Positions 54,123 to 63,009 are shown, counted from the first letter of the stretch. The stretch: 64,000 nucleotides of DNA from Haloferula luteola (GCF_014201715.1 NZ_JACHFD010000010.1:1-64000); one strand, 5' to 3'. The notes: generated from the letters alone by a model not told the origin. Program-made: numbers and translations.

Positions 54123-55046
54123 CTATTCCTCGCCACCAGGCTTCAGCGAGTACAGCACAGACATCCGCACTGCGATTCCGTTCTCCACCTGCCGGTTGAT
54201 CAAACTCCGATGGTAATCCATCGCTTCATCGCACAGCTCCACCCCCCGATTCACCGGGCCGGGATGCATCAGCCAAATCCCCTTGTCGTCCAACTCCCTC
54301 AATCGCTGCGTGGTAACCCCGTAGACTCGATGATACTCGCGCAAACTTGGGAAAAACTGCACATCCTGACGCTCCATCTGCACCCTCAAAAGGTACACCA
54401 CATCCGGCCCCCAAGCCATGGCCGTAGCGTAGTCCGTGAATCGCTTCACCTGCTCGGCCCCATGCTTCGGCAACAACGATCCAGGCCCCAAAAAGGCCAC
54501 CTCGACCCCCAGACGCAGAAAAATGTTGGTCGTCGATCGGGCGACCCGGCTGTGCAGCACATCGCCCACGATCAGAACCTTCTTCCGCTCCGGCTCAGGA
54601 AACACTTCCTTGAGCGTGAACGCATCGAGCAATCCCTGCGTCGGATGCGCATGGGCGCCATCCCCCGCATTGATCACGCTGGCTTTTGTTTGGCGGGCAA
54701 TCATCTCCGGCAAACCGCTGCGTCCGTGACGCACCACGATGTAGTCGGTGCGCATGGCCTGCAAGGTCTCCACCGTTTCCCTCACCGACTCACCCTTCAC
54801 CACCGAAGAGTGCGGCACATCGAAATTCGTCACGTCAGCCGACAATCGTTTGGCTGCCACTTCAAACGAGGAGTGGGTTCGGGTCGACGGCTCATAAAAC
54901 AACATCAACACCGATTTCCCCTTCAAGGCCGGAACTTTCTTCACCGATCGGGTGAACAGCTCCTTGAATGGCACCGCCTGATCGAGGATGCGGTCGATTT
55001 CCCCGCGATCGAGGCGGGCCAATTCTAGCAAATCTTTACGAGCCAT
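54123..55046 (-). CDS. pyrB: Aspartate carbamoyltransferase catalytic chain
   Basis: 307 residues, standard length. It condenses carbamoyl phosphate and aspartate, the first committed step of pyrimidine synthesis. Carbamoyl-phosphate loop STRT (54-57), HPTQGLLDAFT, HVxR-like DVVYLLRVQMERQ and PGPVNRGVE are visible. The start overlaps the end of the membrane-protein gene by 11 bases. It is the last gene of the purD-pyrR cluster; no pyrI subunit or pyrC is adjacent. Confidence 0.95.
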   Translation of the reverse strand: MARKDLLELARLDRGEIDRILDQAVPFKELFTRSVKKVPALKGKSVLMLFYEPSTRTHSSFEVAAKRLSADVTNFDVPHSSVVKGESVRETVETLQAMRTDYIVVRHGRSGLPEMIARQTKASVINAGDGAHAHPTQGLLDAFTLKEVFPEPERKKVLIVGDVLHSRVARSTTNIFLRLGVEVAFLGPGSLLPKHGAEQVKRFTDYATAMAWGPDVVYLLRVQMERQDVQFFPSLREYHRVYGVTTQRLRELDDKGIWLMHPGPVNRGVELCDEAMDYHRSLINRQVENGIAVRMSVLYSLKPGGEE

Positions 55047-55845
55047 GCAGTTCAGGGAAAAAATGGAGAATGCCGAACGTGACAAAGAGGATCGCGAGGA
55101 TCGTCATGAATCCCGCGTGGTGAGCGGAACGCGTCCGCTTCCATGCGATCCATCCCGCACCCAAAAGCATGATTCCCGAGCCAACCGCCAAGGGACTGAA
55201 AAACCATTGCGGCGCATTCGGCCGAAGAGCCAGACGAGCGAGGGTTCCGGTCATCTGAGTTTTCGCCTGCTGCTCCATCGAAAACGACAGAATCAATCCC
55301 ACCACTCCCACAGCATAGAGGGGAGCGATCACCCACCACGCTGCCGTCAACTTTGCCAATTGCGCGGCGGGAAGATCCGCTGGATTGCTCTCGCCAAGGC
55401 GAAACCGGCGCAGTTCCTCCTCCGTATGCCGCCGGGCCGGCAGAGCCCCTTCCCCATTTGCGACAGGGACTTTGGCTTGGCGGATCGGGCCTTGCTCAGA
55501 TTTTTTTAGCGATCGAACGACCTTCGGCGTCTGCGCCGCAGAACGGCCTTCTTCCGCCTCCAGGACTGCCGATGCCGAGGGGGCCGAGGGACCACGGGCC
55601 GCCTTCGACGCCGGCTCACCCGCTTTCGCTGCCTTCTTGGCGGCGGTCTTCTTCACCCCCGCTTTCTTGCTCGCTGCCGGAGCCGATGGGGATTCTTTCT
55701 TCCCATCCGGCTTGCGGGCCAGTGGCGGAGGAGGCGCCTGGTGTTTCAAATCAGGCGGAGGCGGAGCGTCACCATCAATGCCGAGAGAAGCGCGGAGTTT
55801 CGCCAACTCCTCGGCGGATTTGCGACGTTCCGGCAGAGCACTCAT
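55036..55845 (-). CDS. Hypothetical membrane protein between pyrR and pyrB
   Basis: 269 residues. The N-terminal 150 are disordered, rich in Pro, Ala, Lys and Ser (APPPPLARKPDGKK, KKAGVKKTAAKKAAKAG), followed by three hydrophobic segments (WVIAPLYAVGVVGLILSF, FFSPLAVGSGIMLLGAGWIAW, FMTILAILFVTFGILHFF). No known family. The ATG overlaps the pyrR stop (ATGA) and its end overlaps pyrB by 11 bases, so it is an integral member of the operon. Confidence 0.7.
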   Translation of the reverse strand: MSALPERRKSAEELAKLRASLGIDGDAPPPPDLKHQAPPPPLARKPDGKKESPSAPAASKKAGVKKTAAKKAAKAGEPASKAARGPSAPSASAVLEAEEGRSAAQTPKVVRSLKKSEQGPIRQAKVPVANGEGALPARRHTEEELRRFRLGESNPADLPAAQLAKLTAAWWVIAPLYAVGVVGLILSFSMEQQAKTQMTGTLARLALRPNAPQWFFSPLAVGSGIMLLGAGWIAWKRTRSAHHAGFMTILAILFVTFGILHFFPELHGS

Positions 55846-56363
55846 GCAGGGCGAACTTCCACTTTATCTTCCCCATCCGTGCCCTCGAGCAAGACGTAAA
55901 CGTGATCCCGTCGCTCGGTCTCCAAATGAATCCCGACGTAATCTGGTTGAATCGGCATTTCCCGGTGCCCGCGGTCAATCAAGACAGCCAATTCAATGCG
56001 TGCTGGTCGACCGTAGTCGCACAAAGCATCGAGCGCCGCACGCGTGGTGCGCCCCGTGAAAAGCACATCGTCCACGAGAATAATGTGCGCCCCTTCGATC
56101 TCAAAATCGATCTCACTCCCCTGCAGTTGAGGGTTTTCATGAAGATGCTCGTAGTCGTCGCGATACAGAGAAATATCGAGAGTCCCATAGAGCAGATCCG
56201 CATCCTCTTCGGCAAGCACTCGGCACACCCGTTCAGCGACTTCATCGCCGCGACTGCGGATTCCGACAAGTGCGACAGGGGCTTCCCCTACCCGCTCTCG
56301 AATGGCTCGCGCCAAAGCCTGAACTCCAGCCTCAATCGCTTCAGCGTCTAAAAATCGACTCAT
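55842..56363 (-). CDS. pyrR: PyrR regulator/uracil phosphoribosyltransferase
   Basis: 173 residues, the family's size. The PRPP-binding loop is ILVDDVLFTGRTTRAALDAL, and the C-terminal part shows AVLIDRGHREMPIQPDYVG. In other bacteria PyrR binds UMP and pyr mRNA to cause attenuation and has some UPRTase activity. The first ATG overlaps the purD stop (ATGA). I saw no attenuation loop upstream of it, so an mRNA role is untested here. Confidence 0.93.
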   Translation of the reverse strand: MSRFLDAEAIEAGVQALARAIRERVGEAPVALVGIRSRGDEVAERVCRVLAEEDADLLYGTLDISLYRDDYEHLHENPQLQGSEIDFEIEGAHIILVDDVLFTGRTTRAALDALCDYGRPARIELAVLIDRGHREMPIQPDYVGIHLETERRDHVYVLLEGTDGEDKVEVRPA

Positions 56364-57613
56364 GCCTCTTCAAAATGAAGGATTCCGATATCACGACGGC
56401 GCTGTGCACCCTCGAAAGTAATCTTGTCCGCTTCCGCATGCGCTGCGGCAACCGCACTGGCTCGGTCTTGCCCCCCGGCCACCGCCGCAAGCACTCGACC
56501 CCCGTTGGTTTCCCAGACTCCCTCCGCGTTCAACCGAGTTCCGGCATGATCCACTCGCGAGACCTGATCCAACCCCTCAATCCGATCCCCTGAACGCGAG
56601 CTTTCCGGGTAACCCGCCGATGCCAGGACCACACAAACACTCCAGCCTTCATCGAAGCGAAGCAGCTCGGGAGCGAACTCACCCTTGGCACCCGCGAGGC
56701 AGAACGAGGCCAGATCCCCCCCCACCAGCGGCATCACCGCCTGGCATTCCGGATCCCCGAACCGGCAATTGTACTCGATGACCTTCGGTCCATCCGGCGT
56801 CAGCATCAGACCAAAATAAAGAAACCCCCGATATGGCAGGCCATCTTTCTTCAAGCCCGCCACGGTTGGAGCCACAATCGTTGCTTCGATCTGCTCAAGC
56901 ACCTCAGAAGACACCAATTTCCGCGAAGCCACGGCTCCCATCCCCCCGGTATTCGGTCCAAGATCCCCCTCCCCCAACCGCTTGTAGTCCCGCGCTGGAG
57001 TAAAGATCACGTAACGATCATCAATCACCGCGGCGAACACCGAAACTTCCGGACCTGTCAGGCATTCTTCGACCAGCAGGTCCCCCGCGCCAAAGCGACG
57101 CTGCACCATCACCTCCTCCAAGAACTCCTCCGCCATCCCCTCATCCGTGCACACCGCCACCCCTTTGCCCGCCGCAAGTCCGTCAAACTTCAGCACCACC
57201 GGGTAGTTCCCTGCGATCGCAGCCCGGGCCTCGTCGACCGTGGTGACGGTGCTTGCCTTCCCGGTTGGAATGCCGTGGCGCTCAAGAAATGCCTTGGCGA
57301 AAGCTTTGGAAGCCTCCAGTTGGGCCGACTCCTTGGGCGGCCCCCAGCAAGGAATTCCCGCTTCTTCGCACAGATTCGCGAGACCTTCCCCGGTCACCAA
57401 ATAGCTTTCCTCCCCCGCCACACAGAGATCCACAGACGCCTGCTTCATCCACTCGATCAGTGACTCCAAACCATCGGCTTCCACCGGCTTGGCCATGCGC
57501 AAAATCGCATCACTGCCCGGAAAACAGAACACCTCCGGGGCGACCGGGCTTTCCCCGAGCGCTCTCACCAACGCGTGTTCGCGTCCTCCCTTCCCAACCA
57601 CGAGAATCTTCAT
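56360..57613 (-). CDS. purD: Phosphoribosylamine-glycine ligase (GARS)
   Basis: 417 residues from ATG 57613 (MKILVVGKGGREHALVRAL). It adds glycine to phosphoribosylamine, the second step of purine synthesis. The ATP-grasp core contains PVVLKFDGLAAGKGVAV, LGPNTGGMGAV and EYNCRFGDPECQA, complete. It begins the minus-strand purD-pyrR-membrane protein-pyrB unit, joining a purine gene with pyrimidine genes. It is divergent from nuoD. Confidence 0.96.
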   Translation of the reverse strand: MKILVVGKGGREHALVRALGESPVAPEVFCFPGSDAILRMAKPVEADGLESLIEWMKQASVDLCVAGEESYLVTGEGLANLCEEAGIPCWGPPKESAQLEASKAFAKAFLERHGIPTGKASTVTTVDEARAAIAGNYPVVLKFDGLAAGKGVAVCTDEGMAEEFLEEVMVQRRFGAGDLLVEECLTGPEVSVFAAVIDDRYVIFTPARDYKRLGEGDLGPNTGGMGAVASRKLVSSEVLEQIEATIVAPTVAGLKKDGLPYRGFLYFGLMLTPDGPKVIEYNCRFGDPECQAVMPLVGGDLASFCLAGAKGEFAPELLRFDEGWSVCVVLASAGYPESSRSGDRIEGLDQVSRVDHAGTRLNAEGVWETNGGRVLAAVAGGQDRASAVAAAHAEADKITFEGAQRRRDIGILHFEEA

Positions 57614-57747
57614 TGCCGGCCCCTTTTCGGGCATCCCTCGGACTCCATCAACTCCGAAAAGGCTTCGACCCCGACCCACCCCGACAACTCCGCCCCCTCA
57701 ACCCCCACCGACCCGCGAAAACCCTACGGCCATCGCTGCCCCGCACC

Positions 57748-57765
57748 TTGTGAAAATTTTCACAA
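57748..57765. promoter_or_regulatory. Perfect CRP-type palindrome upstream of nuoD
   Basis: An 18-base perfect palindrome TTGTGAAAATTTTCACAA containing TGTGA-N6-TCACA, the consensus core of CRP-family sites. It lies 54 bases before the nuoD ATG and 134 bases from the purD start. It has no following T-tract, so it is not a terminator. Confidence 0.6.
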
Positions 57766-57819
57766 ACCCCTTGCCCGCGACACGGACTTACCTCCTTATT
57801 CCTCCCGCCGCGCGTTTTC

Positions 57820-59070
57820 ATGAGCAGTCCGACCTCCACTGAATACCAAGCTCCCGACATCGTCTCCAAGGCTTCCGATTACCATTCGGAAACGGAGGAC
57901 CTGATGGGCGAGAAGATGGTTCTCAATATGGGACCATCCCACCCCGCCACTCACGGAGTGCTTCGGCTCGTGCTCGAGCTCGACGGAGAAGTGATCACCA
58001 AAGCCGATCCCGATATCGGCTTCCTTCACCGGGGCGATGAAAAAATCGCCGAGAACATGCACTACAACCAGTTCGTGCCCTACACGGACCGGCTCGATTA
58101 CCTCGCCCCTCTCGCCAACAACGTCGCTTACGCCACCGCCGTCGAGAAGCTGATGGGCTGGGAACTGCCTCCGCGCGGTCAGGCTCTCCGGGTTCTTTGC
58201 TGCGAACTTGCGCGGATTTCCTCCCACATGCTTGGGGTCGGAGTCTGTGCCATGGACGTCGGCGCCATGACCGTTTTCCTCTACACCTTCACCGAGCGGG
58301 AAAAGGTCTACAACATGTGCGAGCAGCTCACGGGAGCTCGTTTCACCACCTCCTACACCCGTGTCGGCGGCCAATTGCGCGACATGCCCCCTGGCTTCGA
58401 AGCCACCGTGCGGCGGTTCCTGGATGAGTGCTCGGTGACCATCGACGAAGTCGGCAAGCTCCTCGACAACAACAAGATCTTCCGCGACCGGATGTGCGAC
58501 ATCGGCGTGATCTCCGCCGCCAGCGCCATCTCCTACGGCATCACCGGACCCAACCTGCGCGGCTCTGGCGTCGTCCGTGACCTGCGCAAAGACAACCCCT
58601 ACCTCGGCTACGAACAATATGAGTTCGACGTGCCCATCGCCGACGAGGGCGATTGCTATGCGCGATACGCCGTCCGTATGGAGGAAATGCGCCAGTCGAT
58701 CCGCATCATCAAGCAGGTCCTGGACACCATGCCGGAGGGCCCCGTGAACCTGGCCCACGAAAAGAGCATGCTGCCGCAGAAAGAGCGCGTGCTGATGTCC
58801 ATGGAAGAGCTCATTCACCACTTCATCGTCGCCACTCAGGGCATTGATGCCCCATCGGGCGAAGTCTACTTCGGCGCTGAAAACCCGAAGGGTGAACTCG
58901 GATTCTACATCCACTCAACCGGCGGCGGAGTGCCCAACCGGCTGAAAATCCGCAGCCCCTCCTTCTGCAACCTTTCGATCTGCTCGAAATTGCTGCCGGG
59001 CCACATGGTCTCGGACATCCCTGCCATCCTCGGCTCGCTCGACTTCGTGATGGGCGAGTGCGACCGCTGA
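57820..59070 (+). CDS. nuoD: NADH-quinone oxidoreductase subunit D
   Basis: 416 residues. The 49-kDa subunit of complex I, lining the quinone pocket: MVLNMGPSHPATHGVLRL, ADPDIGFLHRGDEKIAE, YTDRLDYLAP and the C-terminal GHMVSDIPAILGSLDFVMGECDR are conserved. The first 30 residues are a variable extension. No nuoA, B or C lies upstream, so the operon starts abruptly at D, next to a perfect CRP-type palindrome. A thioredoxin-fold gene follows 17 bases later. Confidence 0.96.
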   Translation: MSSPTSTEYQAPDIVSKASDYHSETEDLMGEKMVLNMGPSHPATHGVLRLVLELDGEVITKADPDIGFLHRGDEKIAENMHYNQFVPYTDRLDYLAPLANNVAYATAVEKLMGWELPPRGQALRVLCCELARISSHMLGVGVCAMDVGAMTVFLYTFTEREKVYNMCEQLTGARFTTSYTRVGGQLRDMPPGFEATVRRFLDECSVTIDEVGKLLDNNKIFRDRMCDIGVISAASAISYGITGPNLRGSGVVRDLRKDNPYLGYEQYEFDVPIADEGDCYARYAVRMEEMRQSIRIIKQVLDTMPEGPVNLAHEKSMLPQKERVLMSMEELIHHFIVATQGIDAPSGEVYFGAENPKGELGFYIHSTGGGVPNRLKIRSPSFCNLSICSKLLPGHMVSDIPAILGSLDFVMGECDR

Positions 59071-59087
59071 TGCTACGGGTTTCCCCG

Positions 59088-59807
59088 ATGAAAACCATTC
59101 TCCTCCTCCTCGCCACCATCGGCTCTGGCCTCGCGACGGCCGGCTTCGAGTCGTGGACCAATAGCGAGGGCAAATCCGTCGAGCTCGAACTCATTTCGAA
59201 AGTCGAAAAGGACGGCGACACCGTTGGCACCTTCCGCATGCGGAATGGAAAAACCGTGGAAGTTGCAGCCACTCAGCTTTCCGACGATTCCGCCGCCAAA
59301 CTGAAAAAATGGTCAGCCGAAGCAGCTGATTTCGCCACCGCGACCCCGGAGCTGACCGCCAGCGTGTTCGATGACGTCCTCGATGGCAATTTGATCAAGC
59401 TCGACGGCAAACACCTCAAGCGCTGCAAGGACTTCGTCCAGCCCACGAAGTACTACCTGTTCTACTACACGGCTTCCTGGTGCGGCCCGTGCCACAAATT
59501 CACCCCATCGTTGGTCGAATTCTACAACGAGCACAAGAACGCCGAGTTTGAGGTCGTCCTGATCACCTCCGACAGCAACGAGGATGACATGGAAGAATAC
59601 GCCGAGGAAATGGCAATGCCCTGGCCCCAGCTAAAACTCTCCAAGGCTTCCAAATTCAAAAAGGAGTTCCGCCACCCCGGCACCGGCATCCCAAATCTGG
59701 TGCTCACCGACCTCCAGGGCAAACTTCTCAAAACCAGTTACGAGGGAGAGAATTATGTCGGCCCCACCGTCGTCATGAACCATCTGGCTGGCCTGCTCAA
59801 AGACTGA
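59088..59807 (+). CDS. Exported SHD1-like/thioredoxin-fold protein within the nuo operon
   Basis: 239 residues from ATG 59088. A signal peptide (MKTILLLLATIGSGLATAG) leads into an SHD1-like beta segment (FESWTNSEGKSVELELI, MRNGKTVEVAATQLSDD), which occurs in proteins of planctomycete/verrucomicrobial type, then a nucleoredoxin-like domain with WCGPC (Cys132, Cys135), VVLITSDSNEDDM and GTGIPNLVLTD. It would be a periplasmic dithiol oxidoreductase. Its place between nuoD and nuoE is unusual, and the substrate is unknown. Confidence 0.82.
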   Translation: MKTILLLLATIGSGLATAGFESWTNSEGKSVELELISKVEKDGDTVGTFRMRNGKTVEVAATQLSDDSAAKLKKWSAEAADFATATPELTASVFDDVLDGNLIKLDGKHLKRCKDFVQPTKYYLFYYTASWCGPCHKFTPSLVEFYNEHKNAEFEVVLITSDSNEDDMEEYAEEMAMPWPQLKLSKASKFKKEFRHPGTGIPNLVLTDLQGKLLKTSYEGENYVGPTVVMNHLAGLLKD

Positions 59808-59828
59808 CCCTTCCCTGACCTTCTGCTC

Positions 59829-60410
59829 ATGTCCGATAGCTCCCTTGAGTCCTTGATCGCCTCCCCGGAAACTCCGGGCACGAAGCATTTCCCGCCATTT
59901 GCCGCCGACGAGGCGTTGGAGGCGGAAGCCGTGAAGCGCCTCGCCCAGTTCCCCGAGGACCGCAAGCGCTCGGCCGTGCTGCCGATCCTTCACCATATCC
60001 AGCACCACCACGGTTTCCTCTCTGCCGCCGCGATCGAATGGACCGCCCAGCGCGTGGGAATCGAACCGATCAAGGTTCTCGAGGTCGTCACTTTCTACCC
60101 TGGTTTCCGTCAATCTGCTCCTGGCAAATTCCACATCCGGGTTTGCCGCACTCTCTCGTGCGCCATGGGCGGATCCTACGAGTTGATGGATCAACTCTGC
60201 GAGCTGACCGGTATCGACCGCGCCTCCCTCGACCCCCATCATCATCCCATTGCCGTCTCTCCTTGCGGCACTTGGTCGGTCGAATTCGCCGAATGCCTCG
60301 CATCCTGCGGAACCGCTCCGGTGTGCTTGGTAAACGACGATTTCCACGAAGCCATCGCCCCCGAAAAGGCGCAGGCCCTGCTCGACCAGTATTCTTCGAA
60401 CGACCACTGA
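59829..60410 (+). CDS. nuoE: NADH-quinone oxidoreductase subunit E
   Basis: 193 residues. The 24-kDa 2Fe-2S subunit: ligands in CRTLSC (C-x4-C) and CLASC (C-x3-C, in FAECLASCGTAPV), plus LPILHHIQHHHGFLS and KVLEVVTFYPGF. It passes electrons near the NADH site in the peripheral arm with NuoF. It starts 21 bases after the thioredoxin gene; nuoF follows in 10 bases. Confidence 0.96.
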   Translation: MSDSSLESLIASPETPGTKHFPPFAADEALEAEAVKRLAQFPEDRKRSAVLPILHHIQHHHGFLSAAAIEWTAQRVGIEPIKVLEVVTFYPGFRQSAPGKFHIRVCRTLSCAMGGSYELMDQLCELTGIDRASLDPHHHPIAVSPCGTWSVEFAECLASCGTAPVCLVNDDFHEAIAPEKAQALLDQYSSNDH

Positions 60411-60420
60411 ATTCCCCGGC

Positions 60421-61833
60421 ATGTCCAACATCACCTACAAGCCCGGCAAGGAACCCGATCCGCGCGAATACCGCCTGATCTTCAAGAATGTGGACCGCGA
60501 AGGCTGGGACACTTCGATCGAGACCTATCTCAACGACGGCGGCTACGAAGACCTCAAGAAGGCCATGGCCATGGAGCCCAAGGCCATCACCGAAGAGGTC
60601 AAGAAATCCGGTTTGCGTGGCCGTGGCGGCGCCGGCTTCCCCACCGGGATCAAGTGGACTTTCATCCCGCCCAACAACACCAAACCGGTCTACCTCATCT
60701 GCAATTGCGACGAATCGGAACCCGGAACTTTCAAGGACCGCTACATCGTCCACCAAGACCCTCATCAGCTCGTCGAGGGCATCGTGATCTCCTGCTTCGC
60801 CGTGGGCGCCCATGTCGCCTACATCTACATCCGTGAGGAATTCCCCGAAGCAGCACAAATCCTCGAAAAGGCCATCGCGGAAGCACGCGAAAGGAACTTC
60901 GTCGGTGCCAATGTGCTAGGATCCGGATTCGACGTCGAAATCTATGTCCACCGTGGGGCCGCAGCCTACATTTGCGGTGAAGAAACCGGCCTGATCGAAT
61001 CGCTCGAAGGCAAGCGCGCCTATCCACGGATCAAGCCCCCCTATTTCCCAGCGGCGTTGGGTCTCTACATGTGCCCCACCATCGTGAACAACGTGGAATC
61101 CCTTTGCCACGTAAAACACATCATCCGCATGGGCGGCGACGAATACGCCAAGCTCGGCGTTCCTCGCAACAATGGCACCCGGATCCTCTGCGTTTCTGGA
61201 GACGTCAAGAAGCCTGGGTACTTTGAAGTGCAGGTGGGCAAGATCACCATGCGCGAGCTTCTCTACGACATGTGTGGAGGGCCCAAAGATGGCCGGGAGT
61301 TCAAAGCCGTCATCCCCGGTGGCTCGTCTTCCAAAATTCTCCGCTGCGACGAATCGTTCACCCTGCGAGGCCAAGGCCCGGAAGGCAGCGACAAATCCAT
61401 CACCTTCTGGGATATCCCCATGGATTTTGACTCCTTGGCCGCCTGCGGCTCCATGGCGGGATCGGGAGGAGTCATCGTCCTCGACGACTCCCGGAAAATG
61501 TCCTGGGTCCTCAACAACCTGAACCAATTCTACGCCCACGAATCCTGCGGCCAGTGCACCCCCTGCCGCGAAGGCTCGACCTGGATGCGCAAAATCTCCG
61601 ACCGCATCGTCGCGGGCGAAGCCACTCCCGCCGACATCGAGCTTCTGGAAAGCGTCGCTTACCAGATTGACGGCAAGACCATTTGCGCCTTCGGCGAAGC
61701 CTCGTCCTGGCCTGTCGAAGCCATCATCGGCAAATTCCGCGAGGAGCTTTTGGCCGAAACCAGCGACAGCAATGAAACGGTCCGCATGAGTCCGGAGGGC
61801 GAAGCCCAACGCCGCTACTTGCAAAAGGCTTAA
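60421..61833 (+). CDS. nuoF: NADH-quinone oxidoreductase subunit F
   Basis: 470 residues. The 51-kDa NADH- and FMN-binding subunit: GRGGAGFPTG (67-76), the FMN region NCDESEPGTFKDR, YICGEETGLIESLEG, and the 4Fe-4S ligands ESCGQCTPCREG plus a later TICAFGEA Cys. It oxidises NADH. It is the last gene of this nuo piece: an intrinsic terminator follows and no nuoG/H/I is present. Confidence 0.97.
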   Translation: MSNITYKPGKEPDPREYRLIFKNVDREGWDTSIETYLNDGGYEDLKKAMAMEPKAITEEVKKSGLRGRGGAGFPTGIKWTFIPPNNTKPVYLICNCDESEPGTFKDRYIVHQDPHQLVEGIVISCFAVGAHVAYIYIREEFPEAAQILEKAIAEARERNFVGANVLGSGFDVEIYVHRGAAAYICGEETGLIESLEGKRAYPRIKPPYFPAALGLYMCPTIVNNVESLCHVKHIIRMGGDEYAKLGVPRNNGTRILCVSGDVKKPGYFEVQVGKITMRELLYDMCGGPKDGREFKAVIPGGSSSKILRCDESFTLRGQGPEGSDKSITFWDIPMDFDSLAACGSMAGSGGVIVLDDSRKMSWVLNNLNQFYAHESCGQCTPCREGSTWMRKISDRIVAGEATPADIELLESVAYQIDGKTICAFGEASSWPVEAIIGKFREELLAETSDSNETVRMSPEGEAQRRYLQKA

Positions 61834-61863
61834 TCTGCTTTTTCCGCCAGCTCATTCCCATCC

Positions 61864-61900
61864 CGGACCGGATTTCTCAGGAATCCGGTCCGTTGTTTTT
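61864..61900 (+). terminator. Intrinsic terminator after nuoF
   Basis: A perfect 11-bp stem (CGGACCGGATT 61864-61874, AATCCGGTCCG 61882-61892) with a 7-base loop, followed by TTGTTTTT. It lies 30 bases past the nuoF stop; it is the best terminator in the window. Confidence 0.9.
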
Positions 61901-61947
61901 CAAGGCTCCGACGATTCCAACTTGCTCTCATAGGGGGATTCACGCAA

Positions 61948-62409
61948 TTGTTAGACGAAATGGAAAGCTCATCCAATCCCTACCAAGCCCCCAGCAACGG
62001 ACCTTCTCCAAGCGGATCACCCACCCCTCTCAGCACCAAACAAGTCCTCTTCGGCTTCACCGGACGCATCTCACGTCGCACTTTCTGGACGGGATCGTTG
62101 GCCATCGGGCTCGGTTTCATCGTCTTCGCCGGGATTTTGTCGGCCGCTACTGGCGGCAGCATCGATCCAGAAACAGGCAACCCCACGGGAATGAGCTCCG
62201 TGGCCGCTCTCATCATCGGCCTTCTCTACATCCCGATGACCTGGATCTCGTTGGCTCTTCAAATCAAGCGCTGGCATGATCGCGGCAAGCCGGGTTGGTG
62301 GTGCCTGATCAACTTCATCCCGATCATTGGCGGACTTTGGTCATTCATTGAGGTCGGCTGCCTCCGCGGCACAGTCGGACCCAACGAATACGGAGAAGAC
62401 CCAATCTGA
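61948..62409 (+). CDS. DUF805-family membrane protein
   Basis: 153 residues from a TTG start with GGGGG 10 bases upstream; ATG at 61960 is an in-frame alternative. A Pro/Ser-rich N-terminus precedes a DUF805 domain: FGFTGRISRRTFW, a first hydrophobic segment, IYIPMTWISLALQIKRWHDRGKPGWWCLI in part, and NEYGEDPI at the end. About three to four membrane helices. The function of the family is unknown. It is convergent with engB, 9 bases apart. Confidence 0.85.
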   Translation: MLDEMESSSNPYQAPSNGPSPSGSPTPLSTKQVLFGFTGRISRRTFWTGSLAIGLGFIVFAGILSAATGGSIDPETGNPTGMSSVAALIIGLLYIPMTWISLALQIKRWHDRGKPGWWCLINFIPIIGGLWSFIEVGCLRGTVGPNEYGEDPI

Positions 62410-62418
62410 GCGCGACCA

Positions 62419-63009
62419 TCACCGCAGGGCGAGGTCGATGAATTCCAGGATTTCACCCCGCCCTGCCTGAGTCTTCGTAGAACTCAAGAAGGTACGAGGT
62501 TCACCGTCGCAAACTTCACGCAACTCGGAGACAAAAGCGGCCATATTCTCCTTCACCTTCCCCGCTTTCGATTTGTCCGTCTTGGTGAAAACCAGCACAA
62601 ACGGAATCCCATTTTCTGCGAGCCAACCACAGAAATTCAGGTCGATCTTCTGCGGGCTGTGCCGGGAATCGATCAACACAAAGACGCAGCGCAACTGCTC
62701 GCGTCCCGCCAGGTAACCCGAAACGGCTTCACGAAAGCCCTCACGCAATGCCTGAGGAGTCTTCGAATACCCATACCCCGGCATGTCCACCAATGCCCAC
62801 TTCCTGTTGATTCTAAAAAAGTTGACCAATTGAGTGGCCCCTGGCCGCGCGGAAACTCGAGCCAGGTCTTTTTTCATCACCAACAAATTCAAGAGCGAGG
62901 ACTTGCCCACATTCGAACGCCCGATGAAGGCGAATTCCGGCAGGTTCCAGGCAGGCGAATCTTCGATCCCTGCGGCACTTGTTTCGAACTCGGCGGAAAT
63001 GATCTTCAT
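62419..63009 (-). CDS. engB: Ribosome biogenesis GTP-binding protein
   Basis: 196 residues from ATG 63009 (an ATG at 63021 is in frame). An EngB/YihA/YsxC GTPase: Walker A/G1 GRSNVGKSS (30-38), G3 DMPGYGYS, G4 TKTDK, and the ARPGATQLVNFF switch region. It helps assemble the large ribosomal subunit. All G motifs are intact and the length is usual. Confidence 0.96.
   Translation of the reverse strand: MKIISAEFETSAAGIEDSPAWNLPEFAFIGRSNVGKSSLLNLLVMKKDLARVSARPGATQLVNFFRINRKWALVDMPGYGYSKTPQALREGFREAVSGYLAGREQLRCVFVLIDSRHSPQKIDLNFCGWLAENGIPFVLVFTKTDKSKAGKVKENMAAFVSELREVCDGEPRTFLSSTKTQAGRGEILEFIDLALR

Noticed and set aside
57748-57765. Palindrome before nuoD as a terminator for an upstream gene
   Set aside because: No T-tract on either side, and the upstream gene purD is transcribed away from it.
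55842-57819. PyrR-dependent attenuator
   Set aside because: I saw no conserved anti-terminator/terminator pair upstream of purD or pyrR.
57796-58914. 372-residue minus-strand frame over nuoD
   Set aside because: Antisense shadow of nuoD.
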